A program made the translations under genes and the position numbers. From NCBI RefSeq assembly GCF_020532665.2, contig NZ_JAIWPG020000004.1:186001-250000 (forward strand): a stretch of DNA of 64,000 nucleotides, in the 5' to 3' direction. Below the pieces are notes generated by a model. It did no database searches, was not told the DNA's origin, and saw nothing but the letters and a program-made list of their open reading frames with translations. Of this stretch, positions 40,253 through 50,135 are shown piece after piece (position 1 is the stretch's first letter; the number at the start of each line of letters is the position of its first letter). Origin of the DNA: Lelliottia sp. WAP21 (GTDB lineage: Bacteria > Pseudomonadota > Gammaproteobacteria > Enterobacterales > Enterobacteriaceae).

Positions 40253-41035
40253 ATGAAAAAACTGGTGTTGTCCCTTTCTCTGGCGCTGGCCTTTTCCAGT
40301 GCTACCGCGGCATTCGCAGCCCTTCCGCAAAAAGTCCGTATTGGTACCGATCCGACTTATGCCCCCTTTGAATCCAAGAATGCGAAGGGTGAACTGGTCG
40401 GTTTTGATATCGATTTGGCGAATGAGCTGTGCAAGCGTATCAAAACGCAATGTACCTACGTTGAGAACCCACTGGATGCGCTAATCCCTTCGCTGAAAGC
40501 GAAGAAAATCGACGTGATCATGTCTTCACTCTCGATCACTGAAAAGCGCCAGCAGGAAATCGCGTTCACTGACAAACTCTACGCCGCCGATTCTCGTCTG
40601 GTGGTGGCGAAATCTTCCGATATTCAGCCGACTATCGAGTCTCTGAAAGGCAAGCGTGTCGGTGTGCTGCAAGGCACGACACAAGAAACCTACGGTAACG
40701 AACACTGGGCGCCAAAAGGGATTGAAATTGTCTCTTATCAGGGCCAGGAAAATATCTATGCGGATCTGACGGCAGGCCGTATCGATGCCGCATTCCAGGA
40801 TGAAGTTGCTGCCAGCGAAGGCTTCCTGAAACAGCCAGTGGGCAAAGATTACAAATTTGGCGGCCCGTCGATTAAAGACGAGAAACTCTTCGGTGTCGGT
40901 ACCGGTATGGGTCTGCGCAAAGAAGATAATGAACTGCGTGAAGCGCTGAATAAAGCGTTTGCTGAAATGCGTGCTGACGGCACGTATGAAAAACTGGCGA
41001 AGAAATACTTCGACTTTGATGTATACGGCGGCTAA
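40253..41035 (+). CDS. hisJ: HisJ, histidine-binding periplasmic protein
   Basis: High-affinity binding protein of the histidine ABC transporter. The 260-aa protein has a signal peptide ending AAFA (residues 1-22) and mature start [19 protein letters not shown]. It is clearly a duplicate of ArgT over its full length (same motifs, e.g. [14 protein letters not shown]). The ATG at 40253 is used; the four residues before it are out of the signal peptide. Confidence 0.96.
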   Translation: MKKLVLSLSLALAFSSATAAFAALPQKVRIGTDPTYAPFESKNAKGELVGFDIDLANELCKRIKTQCTYVENPLDALIPSLKAKKIDVIMSSLSITEKRQQEIAFTDKLYAADSRLVVAKSSDIQPTIESLKGKRVGVLQGTTQETYGNEHWAPKGIEIVSYQGQENIYADLTAGRIDAAFQDEVAASEGFLKQPVGKDYKFGGPSIKDEKLFGVGTGMGLRKEDNELREALNKAFAEMRADGTYEKLAKKYFDFDVYGG

Positions 41036-41123
41036 GCGCCCCGCTCAATAACGTGCGGCCCCTCCTGAATAAGGAGGGGAAAAGACACGAAATCACGACT
41101 CACGACACGACAGGGCAGGCGGT

Positions 41124-41810
41124 ATGCTGTACGGATTTTCTGGCGTTATTTTACAAGGCGCGTTGGTCACTCTTGAGCTGGCTCTGAGCTCTGTGGTGCT
41201 GGCTGTGCTGATAGGCCTGGCGGGGGCGGGGGCCAAACTCTCAAGCAACCGCATTCTGGCGTTGGTGTTTGAAGCTTACACGACATTGATTCGCGGCGTT
41301 CCCGATCTGGTACTGATGTTGCTGATCTTCTACGGCCTGCAAATCGCGCTGAACGGCGTGACAGATGCCATCGGGATGTCGCAAATCGACATCGATCCCA
41401 TGGTCGCCGGTATTATTACGCTGGGCTTCATCTACGGGGCATATTTTACCGAAACCTTCCGTGGCGCGTATATGGCTGTTCCTCGTGGACATATTGAAGC
41501 CGCCACCGCCTTTGGTTTTACCGCGTCGCAAACGTTCCGTCGCATTATGTTCCCGGCGATGATGCGCTATGCGCTTCCTGGCATTGGCAACAACTGGCAG
41601 GTTATCCTCAAAGCCACCGCGCTGGTCTCTTTGCTTGGCCTGGAAGATGTGGTGAAAGCGACACAGCTGGCGGGTAAAAGCACCTGGGAACCGTTCTATT
41701 TTGCCGTAGTGTGCGGCGTTATCTATCTGGTCTTTACGACTGTCTCCAATGGTGTGCTGCTTCTGCTCGAACGTCGCTACTCCGTGGGTGTGAAGAGGGC
41801 TGACCTGTGA
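41124..41810 (+). CDS. hisQ: HisQ, histidine/cationic amino acid ABC permease
   Basis: 228-aa inner-membrane permease with five membrane segments. The EAA loop (IEAATAFGFTASQTFRRIMFPAM) near residue 130 is the contact with the ATPase. It pairs with HisM. Ends inside the hisM start (4-bp overlap). Confidence 0.96.
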   Translation: MLYGFSGVILQGALVTLELALSSVVLAVLIGLAGAGAKLSSNRILALVFEAYTTLIRGVPDLVLMLLIFYGLQIALNGVTDAIGMSQIDIDPMVAGIITLGFIYGAYFTETFRGAYMAVPRGHIEAATAFGFTASQTFRRIMFPAMMRYALPGIGNNWQVILKATALVSLLGLEDVVKATQLAGKSTWEPFYFAVVCGVIYLVFTTVSNGVLLLLERRYSVGVKRADL

Positions 41811-42523
41811 TCGAAATTATTCAGGAATACTGGAAATCGCTGCTCTGGACCGATGGCTATCGCTTTACGGGCGTTGCCATTACGCTGTGGTTGCTGATCT
41901 CATCCGTTGTGATGGGGGGCGTGCTGGCCATTTTCCTCGCCATTGGACGCGTGTCGAACAATAAATATATCCGCTTCCCGATTTGGTTGTTTACCTATGT
42001 CTTTCGCGGGACACCGCTCTACGTGCAGCTTCTGGTGTTTTATTCCGGGATGTATACGCTGGAGATTGTGAAAGGCACCGAGATGCTCAATGCCTTCTTT
42101 CGCAGCGGGCTGAACTGTACCGTGCTGGCACTTACCCTGAACACCTGTGCCTATACGACGGAGATATTTGCCGGGGCGATTCGCTCTGTGCCCTATGGTG
42201 AAATCGAAGCGGCGCGCGCGTATGGCTTCTCGTCGGTGAAACTCTATCGCTGCATTATTTTACCGTCGGCACTGCGCATTGCGCTGCCCGCCTACAGTAA
42301 CGAAGTGATATTGATGCTGCACTCCACCGCGCTGGCATTCACGGCCACGGTGCCGGATTTACTGAAGATTGCGCGTGATATCAACTCGGCAACCTACCAG
42401 CCCTTTACCGCATTTGGTCTGGCTGCGGTGCTGTATTTAATTATTTCGTATGTCCTGATCAGCCTGTTCCGTAAAGCGGAAAAACGCTGGCTGCAGCATA
42501 TCAAACCTTCTTCGACGCACTGA
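41807..42523 (+). CDS. hisM: HisM, histidine/cationic amino acid ABC permease
   Basis: 238-aa permease subunit equal to the E. coli length; five membrane segments and the EAA loop ([23 protein letters not shown]). The start is GTG at 41807, overlapping the hisQ stop (GTGA), indicating translational coupling. Partner of HisQ and HisP. Confidence 0.96.
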   Translation: MIEIIQEYWKSLLWTDGYRFTGVAITLWLLISSVVMGGVLAIFLAIGRVSNNKYIRFPIWLFTYVFRGTPLYVQLLVFYSGMYTLEIVKGTEMLNAFFRSGLNCTVLALTLNTCAYTTEIFAGAIRSVPYGEIEAARAYGFSSVKLYRCIILPSALRIALPAYSNEVILMLHSTALAFTATVPDLLKIARDINSATYQPFTAFGLAAVLYLIISYVLISLFRKAEKRWLQHIKPSSTH

Positions 42524-42531
42524 GAATTAAG

Positions 42532-43305
42532 ATGGCTGAGAACAAACTAAACGTTATCGATTTGCACAAACGCTACGGCGAACACGAAGTGCTCAAAGGG
42601 GTGTCGCTACAGGCTAACGCAGGCGATGTCATCAGCATTATCGGGTCGTCCGGCTCGGGAAAAAGCACCTTCCTGCGCTGCATCAATTTCCTCGAAAAAC
42701 CCAGTGAAGGTTCGATTATTGTCAGCGGGCAAAACATTACGCTGCTGCGCGATAAAGACGGTCAGCTCAAGGTGGGGGACAAAAATCAGCTGCGCCTGTT
42801 GCGTACGCGCCTGACCATGGTCTTCCAGCACTTTAACCTCTGGAGCCATATGACGGTAATTGAAAACGTCATGGAAGCGCCCATTCAGGTGTTGGGGTTG
42901 AGTAAGCAGGAGGCCCGGGCGCGTGCAGAGAAGTATCTGGCGAAGGTGGGGATCGATGAGCGGCAGCAGATAAAGTATCCGGTGCATTTATCGGGCGGTC
43001 AGCAGCAGCGTGTCTCTATTGCACGGGCGCTGGCGATGGAGCCAGAAGTGTTACTGTTCGATGAACCGACCTCCGCACTGGATCCTGAACTGGTCGGCGA
43101 AGTTCTGCGCATTATGCAGAAGCTGGCTGAAGAGGGGAAAACGATGGTTGTCGTCACGCACGAAATGAGTTTTGCGCGCAACGTTTCCAATCACGTTATC
43201 TTCCTTCATCAGGGTAAAATCGAAGAGCAGGGCCACCCCGATGACGTGCTCGGTAACCCGCAAAGCCCACGCTTGCAGCAATTCCTGAAAGGCTCCCAGA
43301 ACTAG
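42532..43305 (+). CDS. hisP: HisP, histidine ABC transporter ATPase
   Basis: 257-aa ATP-binding subunit. Walker [10 protein letters not shown] (near residue 39), signature [17 protein letters not shown] and Walker [15 protein letters not shown] are all intact, with the H loop VVVTHEMSF. Last gene of the hisJQMP operon; downstream sequence is a tandem repeat rather than a terminator. Confidence 0.97.
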   Translation: MAENKLNVIDLHKRYGEHEVLKGVSLQANAGDVISIIGSSGSGKSTFLRCINFLEKPSEGSIIVSGQNITLLRDKDGQLKVGDKNQLRLLRTRLTMVFQHFNLWSHMTVIENVMEAPIQVLGLSKQEARARAEKYLAKVGIDERQQIKYPVHLSGGQQQRVSIARALAMEPEVLLFDEPTSALDPELVGEVLRIMQKLAEEGKTMVVVTHEMSFARNVSNHVIFLHQGKIEEQGHPDDVLGNPQSPRLQQFLKGSQN

Positions 43306-43530
43306 CTGGCCTCTGCTCTTTCCCCGTTCCCTGTCGGAGCGTGTGGGTGAGGCAGTGTGTTTCCCCCTCTGTCCGTGGGATCGTGTGGGTGAGGTAGTGT
43401 GTTTCCCCCCTCTATCTGTGGGAGCATGTGGCGTGAGGCAGTGTGTTTCCCCCTCTGTCCGTGGGAGCGTGTGGGTGAGGCAGTGTGTTTCCCCCCTCTC
43501 CTCGTGGGAGAGGGCCGGGGTGAGGGCATC
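43306..43530. repeat. Tandem repeat of about 42 bp (5 units) downstream of hisP
   Basis: Five imperfect units of 40-44 bp run from about 43321 to 43529, each with a C-rich start (TCCCCCTCTGTCC), GTGGGAGCGTGTGGG in the middle and TGAGGCAGTGTGTT at the end. The last unit changes to GTGGGAGAGGGCCGGGGTGAGGGCATCAG, which resembles a widespread intergenic enterobacterial repeat and can fold. Strand bias is extreme (G/T and C tracts). No spacer-like unique segments exist, so this is a minisatellite, not a CRISPR. Confidence 0.8.
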
Positions 43531-44038
43531 AGGCCGCACCACGCTCCACCCGATACACCCAGTCGTCATACTTCACGCCATCAATCTCGTACGCCTTCTC
43601 AAGCACCTGCGTGCGCGCAAAGCCGGCTTTTTCAAGCACACGTACCGACCCGGTATTATCTGCCAGGACATACGCATTAATCGCCTTTACCCCCGTCTGG
43701 TTGAAGGCGTACTCGCACACCGCGCGTAACGCTTCACTGGCGATACCCTTACCCTGTGCCGCAGGCACAACCGTATAACCAATATCGGCCTCTTCGCGAT
43801 TCGCCGAACTGATTTGCAGGCCAATATCACCCAGCGGTGTCGGGTCATCGTGCAGACGGATCACAAAAACATGCTGTGCCGCCAGGCGTGCGGCAAACAG
43901 GCGTCGGGTCTCTTTTTCAGGTGCGATCGACGCCATATAGCGCATGATGGACCGATCTTCGCGCAAGGTACGGAAGAAGGGCCAGTCGGAGGGTTCAAAG
44001 GGCGTCAGTTGAAGACGGGGAGTTGTGATGGTTGCCAT
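43529..44038 (-). CDS. GNAT family N-acetyltransferase (RimJ/RimL type)
   Basis: 169-aa cytoplasmic acetyltransferase of the Acetyltransf_3 type. It starts TPRLQLTPFEPSDW, a typical beginning of the RimL/YdaF group; the acetyl-CoA binding region is VVPAAQGKGIASEAL (near 92), followed by VRVLEKAGFARTQV. The substrate is unknown; relatives act on protein N-termini, spermidine or aminoglycosides, but nothing here singles one out. In K-12 a different gene (rpnB/yfcI) lies between hisP and yfcH, so this is an accessory gene. The stop codon touches the tandem repeat. Confidence 0.85.
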   Translation of the reverse strand: MATITTPRLQLTPFEPSDWPFFRTLREDRSIMRYMASIAPEKETRRLFAARLAAQHVFVIRLHDDPTPLGDIGLQISSANREEADIGYTVVPAAQGKGIASEALRAVCEYAFNQTGVKAINAYVLADNTGSVRVLEKAGFARTQVLEKAYEIDGVKYDDWVYRVERGAA

Positions 44039-44095
44039 AATTACGCCATTCCTGGGGGGCTGGTCTGTAACGATAACATAACCCTAAGGCCACGT

Positions 44096-44989
44096 TTACC
44101 CCACTACGTCTCCCAACGCTTCTTCTAAGTCATACCAGCGGAACGCAAATCCTGCCGCCTCCAGCCGTTTAGGCAGCGCGCGCTGGCCGCCTAACACCAG
44201 TACCGACGACTCGCCCATCATCAGACGAATAGCCGTGGCAGGCGCACGGATCACGGCGGGGCGATGCAGGGCATGGCCGAGCGCATGGGCAAATTGTTCA
44301 TTGCGTACAGGATAGGGCGACACCATGTTGAAGGGGCCGCGCAGGTCGTTATCCAGCAACCAGAGAATGCCATTCACCATATCGTCAATATGGATCCAGG
44401 CCAGATACTGTCGGCCACTCCCCATCGGCCCGCCGAGACCCAGCTTAAACACCGGCAACATTTTCGCCAGGATACCGCCCTTTGGCGCCAGCACGACTCC
44501 GGTGCGTAGCAGGCAGACGCGGGTGTTATCGCTTTGCGCTCCGCAGGCAATTTGCTCCCAGCGAGCACACAATTTATGGGTAAATTCGTTGTGCGGCGGC
44601 TCCTCTTCAGTAACCACCACCTCACCGAGATCGCCATAATATCCGGCCGCCGAACCTGAAATCAGCACCTGCGGCGGATGTTGGCTCGCCTGAAACAGGT
44701 CAACCAGTTTCTGGGTGATGTTCCAACGGCTGTTACAGAGCCGCTGTTTCTGCTCTTCCGTCCAGCGTTTATCGGCGATGGGTTCGCCAGCAAGGTTAAT
44801 CACCGCGTCAAAGTCGTCCAGATTTTGCCGTTCCGTCAGCCCCTTCCACACGTCGATACCGGAGCCCAGCACCTGACGGGCTTTTTCCGGGTTTCGGGTC
44901 ACGACGGTGACATCGTGATGCAACGCCTGTAAACGCGGTATAAGATGGCGGCCTATCAAGCCGGTCCCACCGGTCAGCAAAATCTTCAT
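44096..44989 (-). CDS. yfcH: YfcH, SDR-type NAD(P)-binding epimerase-like protein
   Basis: 297-aa TIGR01777 family protein. The N-terminal Rossmann motif [18 protein letters not shown] and the SDR-like active-site region [10 protein letters not shown] are present, plus a DUF1731 C-terminal domain. It has been linked to cell division-related phenotypes in relatives, but no substrate is known. It lies 13 bp downstream of folX, probably in one transcript. Confidence 0.93.
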   Translation of the reverse strand: MKILLTGGTGLIGRHLIPRLQALHHDVTVVTRNPEKARQVLGSGIDVWKGLTERQNLDDFDAVINLAGEPIADKRWTEEQKQRLCNSRWNITQKLVDLFQASQHPPQVLISGSAAGYYGDLGEVVVTEEEPPHNEFTHKLCARWEQIACGAQSDNTRVCLLRTGVVLAPKGGILAKMLPVFKLGLGGPMGSGRQYLAWIHIDDMVNGILWLLDNDLRGPFNMVSPYPVRNEQFAHALGHALHRPAVIRAPATAIRLMMGESSVLVLGGQRALPKRLEAAGFAFRWYDLEEALGDVVG

Positions 44990-45002
44990 ACCACCTCCAG
45001 GA

Positions 45003-45371
45003 TTACGCCTGGCGCTGCCAGCTTAACGTCATAGAGACGGAATCGGCGTAACGCAGGGCGTGAAGTTTATCGATCTCAACCTCAGCATAAGTGACCCAGT
45101 GGTGCTCGCGTGCGATGTCGAGCACATCCTGAGTTAATTTTTCCAGTAAAGAGAAGCGATTGTTTTCCACGTATTTAATGATGCTTTTAGTGATAGTACG
45201 GTAGTTCAGAGCATCATTAATATCTTCACTGGCGCGTGATTTCTCTGCGGGATAATGGATGACGACATTAATCACGATATCCTGACGATTCTCGATCTCT
45301 TCGTCCTTAATCCCAATAAAAGTGCGTAAACGTAAGTTTTTTATACGAATTATAGCGTCATGCTGTGACAT
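45003..45371 (-). CDS. folX: FolX, dihydroneopterin triphosphate 2'-epimerase
   Basis: 122-aa tunnelling-fold protein related to FolB; it epimerises dihydroneopterin triphosphate to dihydromonapterin triphosphate, leading to tetrahydromonapterin. Start at 45371 ([21 protein letters not shown]) has GAGGAA 8 bases upstream. Longer upstream frame lacks homology. Conserved residues [13 protein letters not shown] and [16 protein letters not shown] match the E. coli enzyme. Confidence 0.95.
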   Translation of the reverse strand: MSQHDAIIRIKNLRLRTFIGIKDEEIENRQDIVINVVIHYPAEKSRASEDINDALNYRTITKSIIKYVENNRFSLLEKLTQDVLDIAREHHWVTYAEVEIDKLHALRYADSVSMTLSWQRQA

Positions 45372-45443
45372 TGCAGGCTTCCTCTGAGTCGTTATGGCAT
45401 CATCATACATGAGGAAATCAGGCGCACCCAAGTGCACCACGAC

Positions 45444-46073
45444 TTAAATACTGTGCACTTTTTGCATCGCCCGCTCTGTGGCCGGACGGGTGCGGATGCG
45501 CTCGAACCAGTTATTCACCGCAGGGTAGGTTGCCAGGTCAATACGCTGGCGAACGTGGGCATTAATCCACGGCCAGCAGGCGATATCGGCGATGCTGTAA
45601 TGCTCCCCGCCCAGCCAGGGCGTTTTCTCCAGCCGTTTATTCAGTACACCGTACAAGCGCTGCGTTTCCACCTGATATCGCTCTATGGCATAGGGAATGG
45701 GTTGCGGGGCGAAATGGTTAAAATGGTGATTTTGCCCAAGCATGGGGCCAAGCCCGCTGGTTTGCCAGAATAGCCACTGCAGGGTGTGATGGCGTTCACG
45801 CAGTTCGCCGCTTAGCAGCAGTCCGGTTTTTTCAGCCAGGTAGAGTAAAATTTCACCCGATTCGAACAGACTAAGGGGCCTGCCGCCGTCCGCAGGCGCG
45901 GAATCGACAATAGCCGGGATTTTATTGTTGGGAGAAATGGCCAGAAAATCGGGGCGGAACTGATCCCCTTTACTGATATCGACCTTAATAATCCGGTAGT
46001 CCAGCTGCGCTTCTTCAAGAAAGAGCGTGATCTTATGGCCGTTCGGCGTGGGGGCATAATAGAGGTCTATCAT
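45444..46073 (-). CDS. yfcG: YfcG, glutathione-dependent disulfide-bond oxidoreductase (Nu-class GST)
   Basis: 209-aa glutathione S-transferase fold protein. The N-terminal thioredoxin domain (MIDLYYAPTPNGHKITLFLEE) lacks an active cysteine but keeps the T/N/N residues that bind glutathione, and SPNNKIPAIVD and SLFESGEILLYLAEK are the glutathione site. It reduces disulfides with two glutathiones in E. coli. Start at 46073 is preferred; nine upstream residues lack homology. Confidence 0.94.
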   Translation of the reverse strand: MIDLYYAPTPNGHKITLFLEEAQLDYRIIKVDISKGDQFRPDFLAISPNNKIPAIVDSAPADGGRPLSLFESGEILLYLAEKTGLLLSGELRERHHTLQWLFWQTSGLGPMLGQNHHFNHFAPQPIPYAIERYQVETQRLYGVLNKRLEKTPWLGGEHYSIADIACWPWINAHVRQRIDLATYPAVNNWFERIRTRPATERAMQKVHSI

Positions 46074-46132
46074 TTCAGCTCCTGTCGTTGCATTTTTCAC
46101 GTCGTCAAAACGAGTATAGGTGGTGGCGGTAA

Positions 46133-46855
<723 letters not shown>

Positions 46856-46909
46856 ATCCCGTCGGCGATTAGGCTAAAATAGGGCGGTATCTTTAGTAAG
46901 GAGTGACGG

Positions 46910-47461
46910 ATGAAACTGATGTTTGCGTCAGATATCCATGGATCCCTGCCCGCTACCGAACGCGTCCTTTCGCTGTTTGCCGAAAGCGGTGCGGAATGGT
47001 TAGTGCTTTTAGGTGATGTGCTGAACCATGGTCCGCGCAATGCCCTGCCGGAAGGCTATGCGCCCGCGCAGGTCGCGGAAAATCTCAATACCTGTGCTGA
47101 ACGCATCATTGCCGTGCGCGGTAACTGCGACAGTGAAGTCGATCAGATGCTGCTTCGCTTTCCGATGACCGCGCCCTGGCAGCAGGTGTTACTGGAAAAG
47201 CGCCGTCTGTTTTTGACTCACGGGCATCTTTTTAGCCCGACGCATTTACCCCCCCTGTCGGCTGGCGATGTGCTGGTTTACGGCCATACTCATATTCCGG
47301 TGGCGGAAAAACAGGGGGAGATTTTCCATTTTAACCCCGGCTCCGTCAGTATCCCGAAAGGCGGGTATGCGCCCAGCTACGGTATGCTGGAGGATAATCA
47401 CCTGCGGGTAATCGCACTTAATGATCAGCAAGTTATTGCGCAGGTCAGCATTAATCCGTAA
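46910..47461 (+). CDS. yfcE: YfcE, manganese-dependent metallophosphodiesterase
   Basis: 183-aa calcineurin-like phosphodiesterase. All metal-binding motifs are present: DIHGS (D8, H10), [18 protein letters not shown] and GHTHIP. E. coli YfcE is active on artificial phosphodiesters such as bis-pNPP; the natural substrate is unknown. It lies 54 bp after yfcF with AAGGAGTGACGG upstream. Confidence 0.94.
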   Translation: MKLMFASDIHGSLPATERVLSLFAESGAEWLVLLGDVLNHGPRNALPEGYAPAQVAENLNTCAERIIAVRGNCDSEVDQMLLRFPMTAPWQQVLLEKRRLFLTHGHLFSPTHLPPLSAGDVLVYGHTHIPVAEKQGEIFHFNPGSVSIPKGGYAPSYGMLEDNHLRVIALNDQQVIAQVSINP

Positions 47462-47517
47462 GTTACACCTCACAAGTCAAACGCGTCGACAGAGCGCTTA
47501 AACGAGAAGGGTTCCCG

Positions 47518-48072
47518 ATGGTGGAGCAGAGTCATTTGGCAAGTACAGAGTGGGTTGATATTGTCAGTGAAGACAATGAGGTGATTGCACAGGCGAGCCG
47601 CGAACAGATGCGTGCAGAGCGTCTGCGTCATCGCGCAACTTACATCGTTGTTCATGATGGAATGGGTAAGATCCTGGTACAGCGACGTACTGAAACGAAA
47701 GATTTTCTCCCGGGCATGCTTGATGCCACGGCGGGTGGTGTCGTACAGGCTGATGAAATCTTACTGGACTCCGCGCGACGCGAGGCGGAAGAAGAGTTAG
47801 GCATTGCCGGCGTTCCGTTCGCCGAACACGGGCAGTTCTATTTTGAAGATGAGCACTGTCGCGTCTGGGGCGGGCTGTTCAGCTGCGTCTCTCACGGACC
47901 CTTTGCCCTTCAGGAGGAAGAGGTGAGTGAAGTGCGCTGGATGACACCAGAAGAGATCACCGCCCGTTGCGACGAGTTTACGCCAGACTCGCTGAAAGCG
48001 CTGGCGCTGTGGATGAGCCGCAACGCCAAAAACGAATCCGCAAAACCTGAAAAGCAGGAACAGGCTGAATAA
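47518..48072 (+). CDS. yfcD: YfcD, Nudix hydrolase (IDI-like)
   Basis: 184-aa Nudix protein. The Nudix box [20 protein letters not shown] (with LG following) spans the E..REAEEE..G pattern. It resembles isopentenyl diphosphate isomerase-like Nudix hydrolases; the natural substrate is unknown. It lies 57 bp after yfcE. The gene ends 4 bp before the stop of the convergent LacI-type regulator. Confidence 0.93.
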   Translation: MVEQSHLASTEWVDIVSEDNEVIAQASREQMRAERLRHRATYIVVHDGMGKILVQRRTETKDFLPGMLDATAGGVVQADEILLDSARREAEEELGIAGVPFAEHGQFYFEDEHCRVWGGLFSCVSHGPFALQEEEVSEVRWMTPEEITARCDEFTPDSLKALALWMSRNAKNESAKPEKQEQAE

Positions 48073-48075
48073 GCC

Positions 48076-49095
48076 TTAGCAGCTTTCCCGCAAGCACAGA
48101 CTGGAGGCGATCGGCTTCTGATCGCGCCAGTCTCCGCCATTCAAACGGTCCAGCAATGCCCGACCGGCCTCAATACCTATCTTGCGATGCGGCACCGCCA
48201 TAGTGGTCAGCGGTGGCTGGCAGACGCGGCTGACATCACTATCGCCAAACCCCACAACGGCCAGATTGTCCGGCACCTTAATGCGTCGGCGCTGGCATTC
48301 GTAGAGGACGCCGCACGCCAGCTCGTCAGAGACGCACACCAGCGCATCAAGCTCCGGCCAGGCGAGTAAAAACTCTGGAAGCTGTGACGCACCCGTCGAG
48401 AAATTGGGCGGCAGCGCGGCATTGATCACTCTGTTTGGCGAAAGATGATGGCGCAACATGGCCTTATACCAGCCCTGCAAATGCTGCTGGAAAATCCACT
48501 GCTCCTGGTTCGCGCACAGTAAGCCGATATTCTGATAACCGCGCTGGATAACCAGCTCGGTCAGCTCGTACATCGCGGCAACGTTATCAATCCCGATATT
48601 CATATCCAGCGGATCGGCACGCATCGCCCCCATTTCCATCACCGGAATCGAGGCGTTGTTGAGCCAGTGGCGGACGGTGTCAGTGTGTTCAACGCTCAGT
48701 AGGATAGCGGCGGCAATGTTCGAGGCGAGAAGCGTTTCGAGAAGCTTCTCTTCCTGCTCAAGACGGTGTTGCGATTCCGCCAGCATAATCTGGTATCCGG
48801 CGGGTTGCAGCACCTGCTGAAGCCCGGCAAACATCTCGGAACAGCCATCTTCAGCCAGATTGGGCACGACCATCGCGATGGTCCATGACGAGGCGGATGC
48901 CAACGCACTGGCGGCAAGATTAGGCATGTATCCCAGTTCATGAACAGCCGCTTCGATCTTTTCACGCAGCTTATCGGAAACCTGTTCAGGCGTGCGCAAT
49001 GCCCGGGAGACGGTCATGGTCCCCACGCCGGCAAGTTGCGCGACTTCAGCGAGCGTCACTTTGCCGGTACTACGTCGTTTACGGGTTAAAGACAT
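48076..49095 (-). CDS. LacI/GntR-type transcriptional regulator of the PTS-transketolase operon
   Basis: 339-aa LacI-family protein, closest to the gluconate repressor GntR subgroup by its helix-turn-helix (VTLAEVAQLAGVGTMTVSRAL) with hinge TPEQVSDKLREKI. The ligand-binding domain follows (about 65-330). It diverges from the PTS genes and two LacI-type operator palindromes lie between them, so it is very likely their repressor. Its effector is probably the sugar or sugar phosphate of the system. In Salmonella a regulator occupies the same spot (STM2345, from memory). Confidence 0.9.
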   Translation of the reverse strand: MSLTRKRRSTGKVTLAEVAQLAGVGTMTVSRALRTPEQVSDKLREKIEAAVHELGYMPNLAASALASASSWTIAMVVPNLAEDGCSEMFAGLQQVLQPAGYQIMLAESQHRLEQEEKLLETLLASNIAAAILLSVEHTDTVRHWLNNASIPVMEMGAMRADPLDMNIGIDNVAAMYELTELVIQRGYQNIGLLCANQEQWIFQQHLQGWYKAMLRHHLSPNRVINAALPPNFSTGASQLPEFLLAWPELDALVCVSDELACGVLYECQRRRIKVPDNLAVVGFGDSDVSRVCQPPLTTMAVPHRKIGIEAGRALLDRLNGGDWRDQKPIASSLCLRESC

Positions 49096-49200
49096 ACAAA
49101 TTCCTGATCACTACGCGTTTTCTTCCTTCGCTTCACGTGAGTTTGAGTATACGCCTTAAATCCCTTTTTTTTCTGTGATATGCGTGGATGATTGCAATTT

Positions 49201-49246
49201 GATAGCGCTATCACAATTTTGCACACGCAAGTTTGGTAGCGCTATC
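49201..49246. promoter_or_regulatory. Twin LacI-type operators and promoter of the PTS operon
   Basis: Two palindromes with the same core, GATAGCGCTATC (49201-49212) and GGTAGCGCTATC (49235-49246), have centres 34 bp apart (about three helical turns). A -35 TTGCAC (49219-49224) and -10 CTATCT (49242-49247), 17 bp apart, place the second operator over the -10 element and the first just upstream of the -35. This fits repression by a LacI-family protein, possibly with a small loop or cooperative binding. Confidence 0.75.
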
Positions 49247-49324
49247 TTTGTGAGGATGATCGCAGATATCCCCCGGATCCTTGCTTAAAGTTTGTCCATC
49301 ACAGGTCCGGAAAGGGAGGAGAAC

Positions 49325-49768
49325 ATGCTCAAAAACTGGCTGAATGAGGCAACCATTACGCTGCAAGACCAGGTCGAAAGCTGGCCTGAGGCACTCGCGG
49401 TGTGTGCCAGACCCTTGCTTAAGATGAACGTCATCACGCCCGACTATGTGACGGCGATTGTGCAGCAGCACCATGCGCTGGGACCTTACTATGTGCTGGC
49501 CCCCGGACTGGCGATGCCGCATGCACGGCCGGAGGAGGGGGCTAACGCGCTCGGCCTCTCATTATTAAAACTGAAACAAGGCGTTTCGTTTGGCGCCGGT
49601 GAATTCGATCCGGTAAAGCTCATTATTATGCTGGCAGCGCCGGATAAACAGAGCCATATCGAAATGATCTCCGCGCTGGCGGAATTATTTTCGAGTGATG
49701 ACGATCTGGCTGAACTGCATAGCGTCAACACGCTGGAGGAAATAAAAACCATCATAGAACGTTTCTAG
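49325..49768 (+). CDS. PTS EIIA component, ascorbate/fructose-mannitol type (UlaC-like)
   Basis: 147-aa cytoplasmic PTS_EIIA_2 domain. The phospho-accepting histidine is H66 in GLAMPHARPEEG. It accepts phosphate from HPr and passes it to EIIB. ATG at 49325 follows GGGAGGAGAAC; an earlier ATG in the frame (49292) has no ribosome site. First gene of an operon EIIA-EIIB-EIIC-transketolase halves. Confidence 0.92.
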   Translation: MLKNWLNEATITLQDQVESWPEALAVCARPLLKMNVITPDYVTAIVQQHHALGPYYVLAPGLAMPHARPEEGANALGLSLLKLKQGVSFGAGEFDPVKLIIMLAAPDKQSHIEMISALAELFSSDDDLAELHSVNTLEEIKTIIERF

Positions 49769-49846
49769 TTTTATTTTTCTGTTCCGGTATTTCAAAACAT
49801 CACGTTATTCGTGATGCGGCGTACTCTACTCTAAAAAGGCATAACA

Positions 49847-50119
49847 ATGAAAATTATGGCAATTTGCGGCTCCGGCCTGGGCAGTAGTTTTATGGTCGAA
49901 ATGAATATTAAAAAGGTGCTGAAGAAATTAAATATAGACGCAGAGGTTGAGCATTCCGATTTGTCCTCTGCAACGCCGGGTGCAGCCGATCTGTTTGTGA
50001 TGGCAAAAGATATCGCGGCCAGCGCAAGTGTGCCGGAAAGCCAGCTGGTGGTGATCACGAACATCATCGATATCAATGAACTCGAAGCGCAGCTGAGCGC
50101 CTGGTTCGCCAAACAATAA
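49847..50119 (+). CDS. PTS EIIB component, ascorbate type (UlaB-like)
   Basis: 90-aa cytoplasmic PTS_IIB_ascorbate domain. The phosphocysteine is C7 in AICGSGLGSSF, the typical P-loop-like cap. Separated from EIIA by 78 bp that hold a GATG-CATC-like dyad (CACGTTATTCGTG, 49801-49813), and followed 16 bp later by EIIC. Confidence 0.93.
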   Translation: MKIMAICGSGLGSSFMVEMNIKKVLKKLNIDAEVEHSDLSSATPGAADLFVMAKDIAASASVPESQLVVITNIIDINELEAQLSAWFAKQ

Positions 50120-50135
50120 CTTTAGTGAGGTGGAT

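Noticed and set aside
43321-43529. Possible CRISPR array
   Set aside because: Units are contiguous with no unique spacers between repeats, copies vary along the whole unit, and no cas genes are near.
43051-43569. A minus-strand frame of 172 codons over the tandem repeat and the end of hisP
   Set aside because: It reads the repeat units as HCLTHTLPRTEG-like periods and the rest as antisense hisP. No ribosome site; the periodicity comes from DNA repeats, not protein selection.
50130-50135. GTG at 50130 as EIIC start
   Set aside because: It lies inside the GAGGTG ribosome site itself; the ATG at 50136 has ideal spacing.
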